Source: Thermoplasmata archaeon (GTDB lineage: Archaea > Thermoplasmatota > Thermoplasmata > Thermoplasmatales > GCA-001856825). Taken from it: a DNA stretch of 64,000 bases. The first letter of the stretch is position 1. Every line of letters starts with the position of its first letter. The notes beneath the pieces are model-generated. The model was not told the origin of the DNA. It saw only the letters and a program-made list of their open reading frames with translations, and searched no databases. The DNA is taken from positions 1-64,000 of the forward strand of contig JAJZYX010000002.1 in the NCBI GenBank assembly GCA_021797855.1. Reading direction: 5' to 3'. Of the stretch, positions 26,579 to 35,376 are shown in pieces. The position numbers were made by a program, and so were the translations under genes.

Positions 26579-27601
26579 ATGATTATAGCCGTTGATGGAG
26601 GTGCAACAAAAACTCTTGGCCTAGTTTTCGACCCAAATGATCTGAAAGTCAAAGGATTAGGGCTTGCCGGCCCAACCAACCTTACTACGGTTTCCAAGAG
26701 GGAAATAGTTTCAAATTTGGAAAAAGTCATACTTGAATCTTGCCAGAGCGCGCGCATTGATGTTGGAGAATTGGAGAGAGGCCTCTTTGGTATAGCAGGA
26801 GTCGGAGATTCAGAAAAAACCACAAGATTTGGTAAAGAGACCGTCTCAAGACTAACTGGGAGACACGATTTCCAGGTGATTAATGATGGCCTCCCAGCCT
26901 ATGTAATGGCCAATCTTTATAATGACGGAGTTGTGTTTGCAGCCGGAACAGGAAGTGTCTGTTTCTTCAAAAGGGGGAAGAGAATAGAGAGGAAAGGTGG
27001 CTGGGGTTGGTTTTCAGGTGATGATGGATCGGCTTCCTGGATCGCCAAGAGGGGACTTAACTTAGCAACTAAGGAATTCGATGGCATACTTAAACAGAGA
27101 CTTCTTTCCAAAGAGGTTGAGGACTATTTTAATTGCGGATTCAGGGATGCCATATCTCTTGCTGAGACGAAGACTGACAAGAGATTCATTTCAGGGTTTG
27201 CCCCAAGCGTCACAAAATTGGCATCTCATGGATACCTGCCAGCTATTTCTATAATGGAGGAGTCCGCCGAATATGTTTCATCTTTAATAAATTCTTTAGT
27301 CTCGAAATTTTCTGGATCTCCGAGAATTTCAATAGTTGGTGGAACAATGATGGCAGGGAATTTCTATATAGATATGATAAGAAAAAAAATTGGTCACAAA
27401 TTGAACATTTACTACGGATATCAGGTTGCTTCAGGAGGATTGCTGCATCTCATGAACGAGATGGGGCACAGACCAACTTTTGAATTGCGGGATTCGATTC
27501 TCGCGCAAATCGATGAATTGCTGTACAGGAAAAGCAAGAGAGAGATTAGACTGTTCTTGAATTTCGACAAGGAATGGAAAACTCTGCATACCGGGTTATG
27601 A
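26579..27601 (+). CDS. BadF/BadG-type sugar kinase (GlcNAc kinase-like)
   Basis: A 340-residue ASKHA-fold ATPase. The phosphate-1 motif AVDGGATKTLGLVF opens the chain, GIAGVGDSE follows, FQVINDGLPAYVMA carries the catalytic Asp region, and FAAGTGSVCFF is the phosphate-2 loop; GWGWFSGDDGSASWIAKRGL is the signature shared with N-acetylglucosamine and glucosamine kinases of this family. The start at 26579 brings the ATP motif directly to the N-terminus, as in the family; an in-frame start at 26525 would sit in the promoter. With the SIS-domain gene next door it fits amino-sugar phosphorylation. Confidence 0.85.
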   Translation: MIIAVDGGATKTLGLVFDPNDLKVKGLGLAGPTNLTTVSKREIVSNLEKVILESCQSARIDVGELERGLFGIAGVGDSEKTTRFGKETVSRLTGRHDFQVINDGLPAYVMANLYNDGVVFAAGTGSVCFFKRGKRIERKGGWGWFSGDDGSASWIAKRGLNLATKEFDGILKQRLLSKEVEDYFNCGFRDAISLAETKTDKRFISGFAPSVTKLASHGYLPAISIMEESAEYVSSLINSLVSKFSGSPRISIVGGTMMAGNFYIDMIRKKIGHKLNIYYGYQVASGGLLHLMNEMGHRPTFELRDSILAQIDELLYRKSKREIRLFLNFDKEWKTLHTGL

Positions 27602-27632
27602 GTTGAGCTTTGCTTACCCTTATAAGGTAAGG

Positions 27633-28601
27633 CTAATAGACCACCTTAGATAACCTGGAAGGCTTGTCGGGATTATAACCTAGCCTTGTGGCATTGAAGT
27701 ATGAAAGCAACTGGAAAAATACAAGCATAATTATAGAGCTGCTCACCTCATCATGCATGTCCAGGAGATACTTCTTCTCCAGAAATTCCGTTACATCAAC
27801 CACCTGACCTGAATATTCCCTTATACTCTTTTCCACTTCCCGGTCTGAATTTAACATGAACACTGCACAGTTCTTGCCAAGCATCTGTTTCGGGCCGTGA
27901 AGGAATTCTCTTGTCGGGTAAGCGACAGACAGGGAGCCACTCGTTTCAGTAAGTTTAAGTGACGATTCTAGGGCAATTGGATATAGGAGCCCAGATCCGA
28001 GAAAGATAGAGTTAGAATATTGATTGGAAACAACTTCTATGACGAAATCAGGTCTCTCTATAATTGAGTCAACACCTTTCTCGGCTTTTATCAGGGAGCT
28101 TGTTAGTTTGTCTCTTTGCGAATGATATGATATGAATAATGAAGTAAGGAGTTGGGCAAGGTGGGATTTCGTTGCAGGTATGGATTTTTCCTCCCCGACG
28201 TTCGTGAGAATAGTGACATCCGAAGCTAATTCTAGTTTTGAATCTGGAGTATTTGTTATCGCAACAACCCTTGATTTGAGGGACCTAATGTACTCTGCAG
28301 CCCTAATGGCATCTACGCTATTGCCTGACTGGCTGAATATCACCGCTGTCTCATTCACCCCCCTTCCTTTTATCATCAATCTTGCTTCACTTGCAAATAT
28401 AGGGATTGAATTTAACCCATTCCTGTTGAGGAGAATTGATAGATAGACCGCAGCGTTATAGCTCGATCCGCTCCCTAGTGAGTAGATAACGCCTGACTCA
28501 TTTAAAATATTCAAAACGGATTCCTTTACAATAAAGTCCCTTGTCCTATATTGTTCCAATATTGATGGTTCTTCATAAATTTCATCCAGCATAAGAGACA
28601 T
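27633..28601 (-). CDS. SIS-domain phosphosugar isomerase/deaminase
   Basis: A protein of about 322 residues with two SIS domains. The opening MLDEIYEEPSILEQ resembles the isomerase half of GlmS. YSLGSGSSYNAAV and FSQSGNSVDAIRA are the phosphosugar-binding Ser/Thr loops of SIS 1; EKSIPATKSHLAQL is the second conserved region; GPKQMLGKNCAVF lies in SIS 2. There is no glutaminase domain, so it should interconvert or deaminate an amino-sugar phosphate. Archaeal GlmD enzymes of chitin catabolism have this layout. The start at 28601 has a GGAGGT site nine bases upstream. Confidence 0.85.
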   Translation of the reverse strand: MSLMLDEIYEEPSILEQYRTRDFIVKESVLNILNESGVIYSLGSGSSYNAAVYLSILLNRNGLNSIPIFASEARLMIKGRGVNETAVIFSQSGNSVDAIRAAEYIRSLKSRVVAITNTPDSKLELASDVTILTNVGEEKSIPATKSHLAQLLTSLFISYHSQRDKLTSSLIKAEKGVDSIIERPDFVIEVVSNQYSNSIFLGSGLLYPIALESSLKLTETSGSLSVAYPTREFLHGPKQMLGKNCAVFMLNSDREVEKSIREYSGQVVDVTEFLEKKYLLDMHDEVSSSIIMLVFFQLLSYFNATRLGYNPDKPSRLSKVVY

Positions 28602-28682
28602 ATACACTCGACCTCCCCTTCAAATAAATTCTTTTTCTTGACGCTATAGAACTGTGAAATCTTAATTTGTTCGGTTCTTTTT

Positions 28683-30125
28683 TCATTTCCTCTTTCGCTC
28701 CACCGGCTGACCCTTGCATATCCTTTCATATATTTCCGCTGACTTCCTCTTCTCTCTCCTTTTTGTCTCGTAGTCCACCTCATATAATCCGAATCTCATT
28801 GAGAATCCCTTTGCCCATTCAAAATTGTCAAGGAGGGACCAGTGGAAGTATCCCTTCACTGGAATCTTATCAATCAAGATTGCTTTAGATAGCTCAGTCA
28901 GGTGATCGATTATGAAATCGCCTCTTTTTTCGTCCCTGGAATCTGCTATCCCATTCTCGAGGATGTATATTACTCTCCCGTATTTTTCATAGATCCATTT
29001 CAGAACATGTCTCATTCCCGGAGCAAAAATGTCCCACTGAAAATCACTACAATTATCACATGGCAAAATTCTCATGGGAAGCGCGCCCGCGTATCTTCCT
29101 TCTTGAAAATACTCGACTCTCAATCTTGAGTAATAGTCAATTCCTACATAGTCGGCTCCACCGAAGTTTGGAATTTTCTCATCTGGCTCCCCCGAGAGAT
29201 TATTGTCAAATTTTCCTTCCACAGCAGCGTTCAGTATCCATTCGTTGTTTAGATACCTAGCAGTGTTGGCAATCTCCAGATCTCGTGGGTCTTGGCTTTT
29301 TGGTTCAAAGTAAGGAGGTGCGGTTCCGATCCCTGTTTCCCTTCCTGTATTGCTTTTCAAAATTTTGTATGCGAGGTTATGTGCGAAGGCTAAGTTCCTT
29401 TCTACCTTGAACCCCAACGGAACATCTTCAAGCCCTGGCGGGAATCCCGATGAGGGGCCAAAGATATACCCATTAGTCGCAATAACTTCAGGCTCATTTA
29501 TCGTTTCCCAGCAGTCTACCTTCCTGCCTAACGTTTGAGAAATGAAGTATGAGTACTTAGCAAATTCCTCCACAGTTCTGATGTCTAGCCATCCCTTTTC
29601 TTCGGTATTTTCAGTATCCATATGGCATTTGTCTGGCCTATGAAGCCATAGAGGAAGCGGCCAGTGGTATAGTGTCATGAAGACTTTCAATCCCATAGAA
29701 TGGGCATAATCTATCATTTTTCCGTAGTGCTCCAGGGCATCCTTGTCAGCAAGCGATTTGAGCTGCCTCAAAGAATTGGGAGATTGCTCGAAACGTAAAG
29801 GTTCGCCCTTCTCATTTCTAATGAAATTTCCGTCAGATGAGAATGTTGGTTCTTTGAAAATTCTTCCCCATTCTATGCTCATTCTAATGGCGTTGGTTCC
29901 TAGAGACCTAGCGCGGCGCATGTCTTCCTCATAAAGGTCCCAGAATCCGTCTCCATTCTGTGGCTTATCCCCAGACACCAAGCCTTCCCGGGCAATTTCC
30001 TCGCTGTTAGCCCATAGGTACCAGTCTGTTCCCTCACAGACAGAATCTTCGGAAATTCCCATTTCTGTTTGAAAGGCTGATAAGGCAGTCCCCCAAATGA
30101 ATCCGTCGGGAAACTTGAGTTGCAT
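28683..30125 (-). CDS. Glycoside hydrolase family 1 beta-glycosidase
   Basis: A 480-residue retaining beta-glycosidase on the TIM barrel of clan GH-A. The N-terminus FPDGFIWGTALSAFQTE is diagnostic for GH1. The acid/base Glu lies in WETINEPEV, the nucleophile Glu in YILENGIAD, and the C-terminal WSLLDNFEWAKGF supplies the aglycone and sugar-binding tryptophans. There is no signal peptide, so it acts on imported beta-linked oligosaccharides. Length and layout resemble archaeal S-glycosidases such as those of Sulfolobus and Thermoplasma. It is transcribed in the same direction as the SIS-domain gene, which follows 81 bases downstream. Confidence 0.95.
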   Translation of the reverse strand: MQLKFPDGFIWGTALSAFQTEMGISEDSVCEGTDWYLWANSEEIAREGLVSGDKPQNGDGFWDLYEEDMRRARSLGTNAIRMSIEWGRIFKEPTFSSDGNFIRNEKGEPLRFEQSPNSLRQLKSLADKDALEHYGKMIDYAHSMGLKVFMTLYHWPLPLWLHRPDKCHMDTENTEEKGWLDIRTVEEFAKYSYFISQTLGRKVDCWETINEPEVIATNGYIFGPSSGFPPGLEDVPLGFKVERNLAFAHNLAYKILKSNTGRETGIGTAPPYFEPKSQDPRDLEIANTARYLNNEWILNAAVEGKFDNNLSGEPDEKIPNFGGADYVGIDYYSRLRVEYFQEGRYAGALPMRILPCDNCSDFQWDIFAPGMRHVLKWIYEKYGRVIYILENGIADSRDEKRGDFIIDHLTELSKAILIDKIPVKGYFHWSLLDNFEWAKGFSMRFGLYEVDYETKRREKRKSAEIYERICKGQPVERKRK

Positions 30126-30208
30126 GCTGGCTTATTTGTTCTGATAATATGAAGTTGCTTCCCCGTAGTGGTCACACTATATTTCCCATGGAAATGAATC
30201 GAACCAAA

Positions 30209-30219
30209 ATCTTAAATGA
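30209..30219 (+). promoter_or_regulatory. TATA box of the PIG-L deacetylase gene
   Basis: The box atcttaaatga is centred 26 bases before the ATG at 30240. It overlaps the in-frame ATG at 30216, which argues that translation starts at 30240 on a leaderless message. Confidence 0.5.
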
Positions 30220-30239
30220 AGTTAACATTACCAACTAGT

Positions 30240-30992
30240 ATGGATTTTTCGGAATTCCTGGAGGGGATTGAGCTCAACCAGCTCCGCAGAGACGTCCTTT
30301 TGAAATCCAAGAGGATTATCTCGTTTGCACCTCATCCCGATGACAATGAACTAATCGCAGGTGGCTTCATATATCGAAAAATTAGAGAAGGAGCATCGTT
30401 TCTACTAGTTGTCGTAAGTGATGGAGGGAAAGGTAGCAGAACTGTGGACGAAAGGAAACTGATAAGGATAAGAAAGAAAGAACAGAAAGATGCATTAGCA
30501 ATCCTGGGTTCAAAAAATGTTAAGTTTCTCGGCTATAAAGATTCTGAAGTCCCTCTCCCGTCTCTTCTGAGGGGGGACATAATAAAAATCCTTCGAGATT
30601 TCAAGCCTGATCTCGTAATAACGGTCGATCCTTTCCTCCCGTATGAAGTACACCCTGACCACGTTAATACTGGTCTTGCCGTGCTGCAAGCAGTTCTCTT
30701 TTCTGAATTCCCGAATATTGGGGAGGGAAAACCAGTTAACAGACCAAACGTAGCTCTTGGCTTTACCTTCAACCCTAACGTGATTCTTGACTGCTCAGAA
30801 AATATGGATAAAAAAATTGAATCGTTAAAATGTCACAATTCGCAATTCCCACACGATTCTTCATTGGAGACTCTTAAAGCAGTTTCAGCCCTTTATGGGA
30901 ACAGAATAGGTGTTGGATACGGGGAACCATTCAGGGTCCTAATGCCCAATGAGTTGCACATAAACGTTCTTGGGGGAATGATTCCTCGGTGA
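30240..30992 (+). CDS. PIG-L/LmbE-family zinc deacetylase
   Basis: A 250-residue zinc-dependent N-deacetylase. The motif AHPDDE appears as FAPHPDDNELIAGG, with the metal-binding His, the catalytic Asp and the following Asp; the third ligand is in VHPDHVNTG. VVVSDGGKG is the second conserved loop. Family members deacetylate N-acetylglucosamine conjugates, including diacetylchitobiose in Thermococcales. The last position of the first motif is Asn rather than Glu by simple alignment, with Glu one residue later. The start at 30240 is chosen from the promoter position. It completes the possible amino-sugar pathway in this locus. Confidence 0.87.
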   Translation: MDFSEFLEGIELNQLRRDVLLKSKRIISFAPHPDDNELIAGGFIYRKIREGASFLLVVVSDGGKGSRTVDERKLIRIRKKEQKDALAILGSKNVKFLGYKDSEVPLPSLLRGDIIKILRDFKPDLVITVDPFLPYEVHPDHVNTGLAVLQAVLFSEFPNIGEGKPVNRPNVALGFTFNPNVILDCSENMDKKIESLKCHNSQFPHDSSLETLKAVSALYGNRIGVGYGEPFRVLMPNELHINVLGGMIPR

Positions 30993-31035
30993 CTTATTAG
31001 CTAGTCACGAGGTTGTATCATAGAGGTCATTCATC

Positions 31036-32224
31036 GGACTATTTTTGAGAGGAGACTGCGTTACAAAGTATGTGTAGGTCACGGGTACCTCTTGCTGAAC
31101 ATTTCCTTCAACTCGTCCCTGCATTTAAAATATCCGTTAAGGACTCTATGAGAATACTTCTCATTGAGTTCCGCCACCCTCAGATAAACGATCTTGAGCG
31201 CTGATTCCTCTGTTGGAAAGGAATCTATCACCTTTATGCGTCTTCTCACCTCCTTGTTCATCCTCTCTATGATGTTGTTGCTGTGTATTGATCTCCTTAT
31301 TGCCTGAGGGTACTGGAAGTAGGTGAACAGGTAGTTCACCTTCTTCTCCAGGTTGTATATCTGTCTTGGATACTTCTTGCTCCACTGCGATTTGAACATG
31401 CTGAGCCTGGCCAGTGCATCTTCCCTCGTGTCAGCCGTGAATACCCCTTCAGCTCCCTGTCTATCTGCAATTTATCTGATTCTCTGACCTCAGATTCAAG
31501 GTTCCTTGATGCATGTACTGTGCAGAGCTGGAAATCCGCCCTTGGGAATACTCGTCTCACTTCCTCATCAAGTTTCGGCAATCCGTCCGCTATGAACAGC
31601 AAGGGCTCCCTCACTCCCCTGTTGTAGAGATCATCTATCACCGCCGTATATGACAGATGGGATTCCTTAGATGCCAGATAGAATCCCAGTATCTCATATT
31701 CACCAGATTCCCTGATGCCCATTGCCAACAGTATTGGTTCCTTCTCCACTGTATCTCTCCTCAGGAAGAAAAATAGGGCATCAAGGAATATGGCGATGTA
31801 TCGAGATTCGAGAGGCCTGCTCTGGAATCTCTTTATTTTACATGGCATCCTTGATTCTGGAAATAGAGGACCTGGAGTAACGGTTCTGGAATATCTCTTC
31901 CAGTATCTCTGATGCCTTCCTTGTTGAAACTCCCTTTGAGTACGGGGAGATTATCAGTTCGTCCAGCCCTATGGATCTGCCGTAAGGGTCAAGTGCAGCA
32001 GACCTGAATCTCCCTTCCCTGTCCCTGGGAACGGTGAGATCGTCTATCTCCCCGAACTTCGTCTTCGCCTTCCTCTCATAGAAACCGTTCCTTAAACCTC
32101 CATGCTCCTCTATGAACACATCCCTCTCCGTGTTCATGAGGCTCTCAAGGTATTCCTTCACTGCATATTCTACAGCAGAAAAGATTTTTGAGTGGCTAAA
32201 ACGCTGTCTACAGAAAAATCAGCG
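31036..32224 (-). mobile_element. Decayed IS256/Mutator-type insertion sequence
   Basis: About 1.2 kb containing a broken transposase on the minus strand. Near each end lie imperfect inverted sequences: ctatttttgagaggagactg at about 31039-31058 and, on the other strand, ctgatttttctgtagacagc at 32222-32203. I read these as degenerate terminal inverted repeats. No target-site duplication could be recognised. The right end falls on the last codons of the adjacent membrane-protein gene, whose stop codon is inside the proposed repeat. Confidence 0.6.
31079..32161 (-). pseudogene. IS256/MULE-type transposase, two frameshifts
   Basis: Three consecutive minus-strand frames together give one DDE transposase. 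Frame 1 (32161 to 31838) has FIEEHGGLRNGFYERK and GLDELIISPYSKGVSTRKASEI. Frame 2 (31848 to about 31444) has AIFLDALFFF, LFIADGLPKLDEEVRRVFP with a catalytic Asp, and FQLCTVHASRNLE. Frame 3 (to 31079) has SIHSNNIIERMNKEVRRRIK with the catalytic Glu. The second break lies at a G-run (31444-31447): adding one base restores LKGVFTADTREDALARL across the junction. The first break is near 31840, where frame 1 ends in a stop. Both need single-base changes, so the gene is recently inactivated or the sequence has errors at these places. Confidence 0.85.
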
Positions 32225-32620
32225 TGTTTTCGATAGCACGATTCCACAGACTACTGCCATCAGCATCGGCACCACAATCAAGACCAAATATATGAGGGAC
32301 AGCGGAAAAGGAATGTATTCCCCACCGTAAACAATTATCGTCCTTGTAGCATCGTATAGGACAGCTATAGGTATAAGTCCCGTAACGATTATCACCACAC
32401 TCCCTAACGGATTTCCTCGTCCCCCTCCCAAGACTGCCAGCCCTGTAAGTATTCCCACACCCGCCATGAGCATAGGTAGAGAATCATAAAATGCAGCAGC
32501 AATGAAGGCTGATGAAGAAAAATTAATCGTAAACGCAAGGGTCAAGACACCCACAAGCAGGTCCAATGCCGAAGCTGCGAGGCCTAACGCCACGGCACTT
32601 TTATGTCCAGCATTCACCAA
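32219..32620 (-). CDS. Four-TM membrane protein of unknown function, abutting the IS
   Basis: A 133-residue hydrophobic protein with about four membrane helices (around residues 8-30, 38-60, 70-92 and 103-128) and short loops. I recognise no family. The stop codon TGA lies at the very end of the proposed insertion sequence, so the C-terminus may have been cut or replaced by the insertion. The gene is divergent from the 144-residue membrane protein, 108 bases away. Confidence 0.55.
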   Translation of the reverse strand: MVNAGHKSAVALGLAASALDLLVGVLTLAFTINFSSSAFIAAAFYDSLPMLMAGVGILTGLAVLGGGRGNPLGSVVIIVTGLIPIAVLYDATRTIIVYGGEYIPFPLSLIYLVLIVVPMLMAVVCGIVLSKTR

Positions 32621-32728
32621 TGAGAAATCTTCGACCTTACTTAAGGGGTGGTTTTACGGTTTTTAAGTAATACTAACTTATTTAAGGCAGACTAAATTTC
32701 TAAAGGCGATGGATAGTGAAGGTTCTCA

Positions 32729-33163
32729 ATGACCCCAAAATTCATTAAAATTTCCAGATACCTTCTGATGGCCATTCTTCTGCTCTTGGTAATACAATAC
32801 ATACTAGGTATGGTAGTGAACATATATGCTCTACCCCCTTATACCCCTTCCAACTTAGGTGTTCATTACGTTTTCGGCTACGTAGTGGCACTTGTTGGAC
32901 TTATAACACTCGTTTTCGTTGCCTTTTCAGGAAAATTAGGTGCGATTTCTTTTTCCGCCATAGGTTTCATATCCATCGTAATTGCGGGAGAATCAGGAAG
33001 AGGGTTTGCATTCCTCTCACAGCACGCCGGAATATACTCGCTATCCATGGCTCTTTCCTGGCTCCTATCATTCAGCTCTTATTTCATTAGCCTGCATTTA
33101 TTATCTATCTATTCCCAAAAGAGCATTACTACGGGCGAGAGATTAGATCGCCATGGAATCTGA
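32729..33163 (+). CDS. Membrane protein of unknown function (144 aa)
   Basis: A hydrophobic protein with about four helices, starting with a basic N-terminus PKFIKISRYLL. The second part includes the HYVFGYVVALVGL and HAGIYSLSMALSWLL helices with histidines at membrane borders. The His-rich helices recall heme- or quinone-associated proteins, but no signature is present. Its last 11 bases overlap the start of the next membrane-protein gene, so the two form a pair. Confidence 0.6.
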   Translation: MTPKFIKISRYLLMAILLLLVIQYILGMVVNIYALPPYTPSNLGVHYVFGYVVALVGLITLVFVAFSGKLGAISFSAIGFISIVIAGESGRGFAFLSQHAGIYSLSMALSWLLSFSSYFISLHLLSIYSQKSITTGERLDRHGI

Positions 33164-33773
33164 TGCAAATAGGTCTTTATGGGATAGCCTAAAGAGAGGA
33201 ACAAGACTGGGAATATACCTGATTCTTTTGATTTCTACGGGCTTCTTCGGAATAGTGGTAGGATATATTATCTACCTAGAGGCGACTAATAGCCCTGTTC
33301 CGGTGTTGTCGGATTTCCCTCCCTTTATAGCAAGCCTGTTGATAATTGGCGTCTCTTCCGTTATTGTTTCTGTATACATGTTGTCTATGAAGAGGTCCTC
33401 GCGCTCAGACGTTCTCGGCGCACTTTGGATTCTGGCTCTTCTTCCGATGTCAGTTTCACTCTTCAATGACTATACTTCTGTAGATTTGCTTCCAATGGTG
33501 CTGATAGTAGTTTCAGCAATATTGTTATGGAAGGGAAACAGGAACATGAAGTGGTTTTTACCAACTGGCATTATAATAGCAGCATGGTTTTTATTTGATC
33601 CCCTCAATCACACTGTTGATTATATTTTGCTTTCGACTGGTATGTCTGGGCTCGGGATCGTCAAAGAGGGAGCACAGCTTGCACTTCAACGTGCTTTCTA
33701 TGACTGGTTGAGGATGTCGTTTTTCCTTGCCATCTACGTTGCAACTTTGCGTTACAAACCTTCACGTCCCTGA
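33153..33773 (+). CDS. Membrane protein of unknown function (206 aa)
   Basis: About five to six membrane helices: residues near 17-42, 57-80, 88-105, 112-127, 133-150 and 186-201. The N-terminal 14 residues are polar and predicted cytoplasmic. No family was recognised. It starts inside the 3' end of the 144-residue membrane-protein gene (11-base overlap), and the two products probably act together. Confidence 0.6.
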   Translation: MESDANRSLWDSLKRGTRLGIYLILLISTGFFGIVVGYIIYLEATNSPVPVLSDFPPFIASLLIIGVSSVIVSVYMLSMKRSSRSDVLGALWILALLPMSVSLFNDYTSVDLLPMVLIVVSAILLWKGNRNMKWFLPTGIIIAAWFLFDPLNHTVDYILLSTGMSGLGIVKEGAQLALQRAFYDWLRMSFFLAIYVATLRYKPSRP

Positions 33774-33953
33774 GTTCGATTAAATCTTCTGGTCTGTGAG
33801 TCCGATGCTGGAAGGCAGGTTGACTGAGCTCATTGTTTATTAAATGGAAAAATATTTAGAGCGAAAAATAATATTATTGTTTATAGACCTATTCTTACCA
33901 CAAAGTGTTAAGATACCTATAAATAATGCTTAGAACATTATATTCAAAACTAT

Positions 33954-34463
33954 ATGAGCGATAACGATGAAAGAATGCTTGGGATGATTCTGTACACCGC
34001 AATTTCTCCAGATTACCTCCTCAGGTCTATTGTTTTTACTGACAGGCGTGTTATTGAGATACCTCTTTTGAAGTTGAGTGAGTTTATGGGAAGGGCCGGA
34101 CAATTACCGTCAGTTGTGGCTTACCTTCTTGAGGCTGCAAATCCGGGGATGTTCATGGGTCTTGGAACAATAGTCGGGGTGAAGATGTGGAAGGATCTCA
34201 AGAAGAATACAGAAGGGAAGAAATCTGTAGTTGTAACCGATATACCACTTTCGCAACAGATGGCCAGCGTTGGTATAAGGGAACTTCCATACGAGAAGAT
34301 AAATGTAGTGAAAATCAAGAAAGTACCGTTGAGCGAAGATGCATACCTCAATCTGGGAGCTGGTTTCATACACAGTAAGAACATAGTGTTCAAGGGGAAT
34401 GAAATAGATGATGTGAGGGGGTTGATCGAGAAAACTCCTCTTTCCTCAAAAATTCAGCTTTGA
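33954..34463 (+). CDS. Hypothetical protein, possibly PH-like
   Basis: A 169-residue protein that I cannot assign. The N-terminal part LRSIVFTDRRVIEIP resembles the 'lhlTdrRll' strand of short bacterial pleckstrin-homology-like domains, and the C-terminal part ELPYEKINVVKIKKVPLSEDAYLNLG repeats such a beta pattern. Between them is a hydrophobic helix rich in Gly and Met (PGMFMGLGTIVGV). A TATA-like ctataaataat lies near 33916-33926. It stands alone between unrelated genes. Confidence 0.55.
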   Translation: MSDNDERMLGMILYTAISPDYLLRSIVFTDRRVIEIPLLKLSEFMGRAGQLPSVVAYLLEAANPGMFMGLGTIVGVKMWKDLKKNTEGKKSVVVTDIPLSQQMASVGIRELPYEKINVVKIKKVPLSEDAYLNLGAGFIHSKNIVFKGNEIDDVRGLIEKTPLSSKIQL

Positions 34464-34685
34464 ACGAGTATGAAAATTGCCGCATTCAGTAAAATATTTC
34501 TTGCAGCAAACAGAAGACATTCCAGCATCTTTGCCCGTCCATGAGTTCGGTAATTCATCGGAATGCTAGCTAAAGAATGCTTTCAGGAGGAATCCCACGT
34601 CTATTACTAAAATCCACCAACACTAAATTTCCACCACGGCATTTTGCTAACCCTCGGGCAATCATAATATACTTTCCATCCATAT

Positions 34686-35375
34686 TTGGCGGTGGAAAAA
34701 CCTTCATTCTTCAAGAAATTCATCAGCGTCGGGGAAAGGAATATATTGAGCAAGTTCACCGTATTTCCAGATCTCGGAACGGAAGTTGCAGATTTCCTGG
34801 TAAAGATGATGCAGAGCGATATTAAGGAAATGGACGTGCTGAATGAAAAGGTGAAGATGAAGGAAAAGGAGGGGGATGATCTTTCCGAAAATTTCAGCGT
34901 CCTGATCACAAGAGGGGCAATAAATCCGAGCTTGATCGACAATCTTCTCTTACTCGTGAACAGGCTAGATGACATTATAGATAGGTCATATTACCTGAGC
35001 AGGGAAATTAAGAGAATGAACCTTGGCTATCTGCAGAGCAATGGGAACCTCGGGAAGGTCCTTGAGTCCCCCTACAAGATGTTTGTCCACATGCTGACCT
35101 CTGGTAAGGACGCCTTTGCCGCGCTGAAGGGAATGCTAACGGAATCTGATATGGGCAAGATCAACGAATACAAGAAGAAGATAGAGATCATAGAGGAAGC
35201 AGTGGACGATATGAAAGATTCTGTTTTGGATGACACATACAAGAACGCAGACAAGATGAACTACATAGTCTTCAACCATGTGACTAGCATGGTCCACAAG
35301 ATTGACGACATGGTTGACGATTGCGAGGACGCAGCAGACCTTATTCTTTCAATCTATAAATCACTGACAGGATAG
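34686..35375 (+). CDS. DUF47 / PhoU-like regulator of a PiT transporter
   Basis: A helical protein of 229 residues in the DUF47 (PhoU-related) family. The chain is an antiparallel helical bundle with many charged heptads, including the conserved GDDLSENFSVLITRGAINP region, DNLLLLVNRLDDIIDRSYYLSR, and the C-terminal MNYIVFNHVTSMVHKIDDMVDDCEDAADLI, with the acid-rich E/D-x-x-x-D iron-binding pattern. The start is TTG at 34686 (GTG at 34692 possible). The phosphate permease gene starts one base after its stop, a conserved pairing in archaea and bacteria that points to control of phosphate uptake. Confidence 0.85.
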   Translation: MAVEKPSFFKKFISVGERNILSKFTVFPDLGTEVADFLVKMMQSDIKEMDVLNEKVKMKEKEGDDLSENFSVLITRGAINPSLIDNLLLLVNRLDDIIDRSYYLSREIKRMNLGYLQSNGNLGKVLESPYKMFVHMLTSGKDAFAALKGMLTESDMGKINEYKKKIEIIEEAVDDMKDSVLDDTYKNADKMNYIVFNHVTSMVHKIDDMVDDCEDAADLILSIYKSLTG

Positions 35376-35376
35376 C

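Noticed and set aside
28526-28783. 85-residue minus-strand frame between the SIS and GH1 genes
   Set aside because: It overlaps both real genes in another frame and is strongly basic without structure; a shadow.
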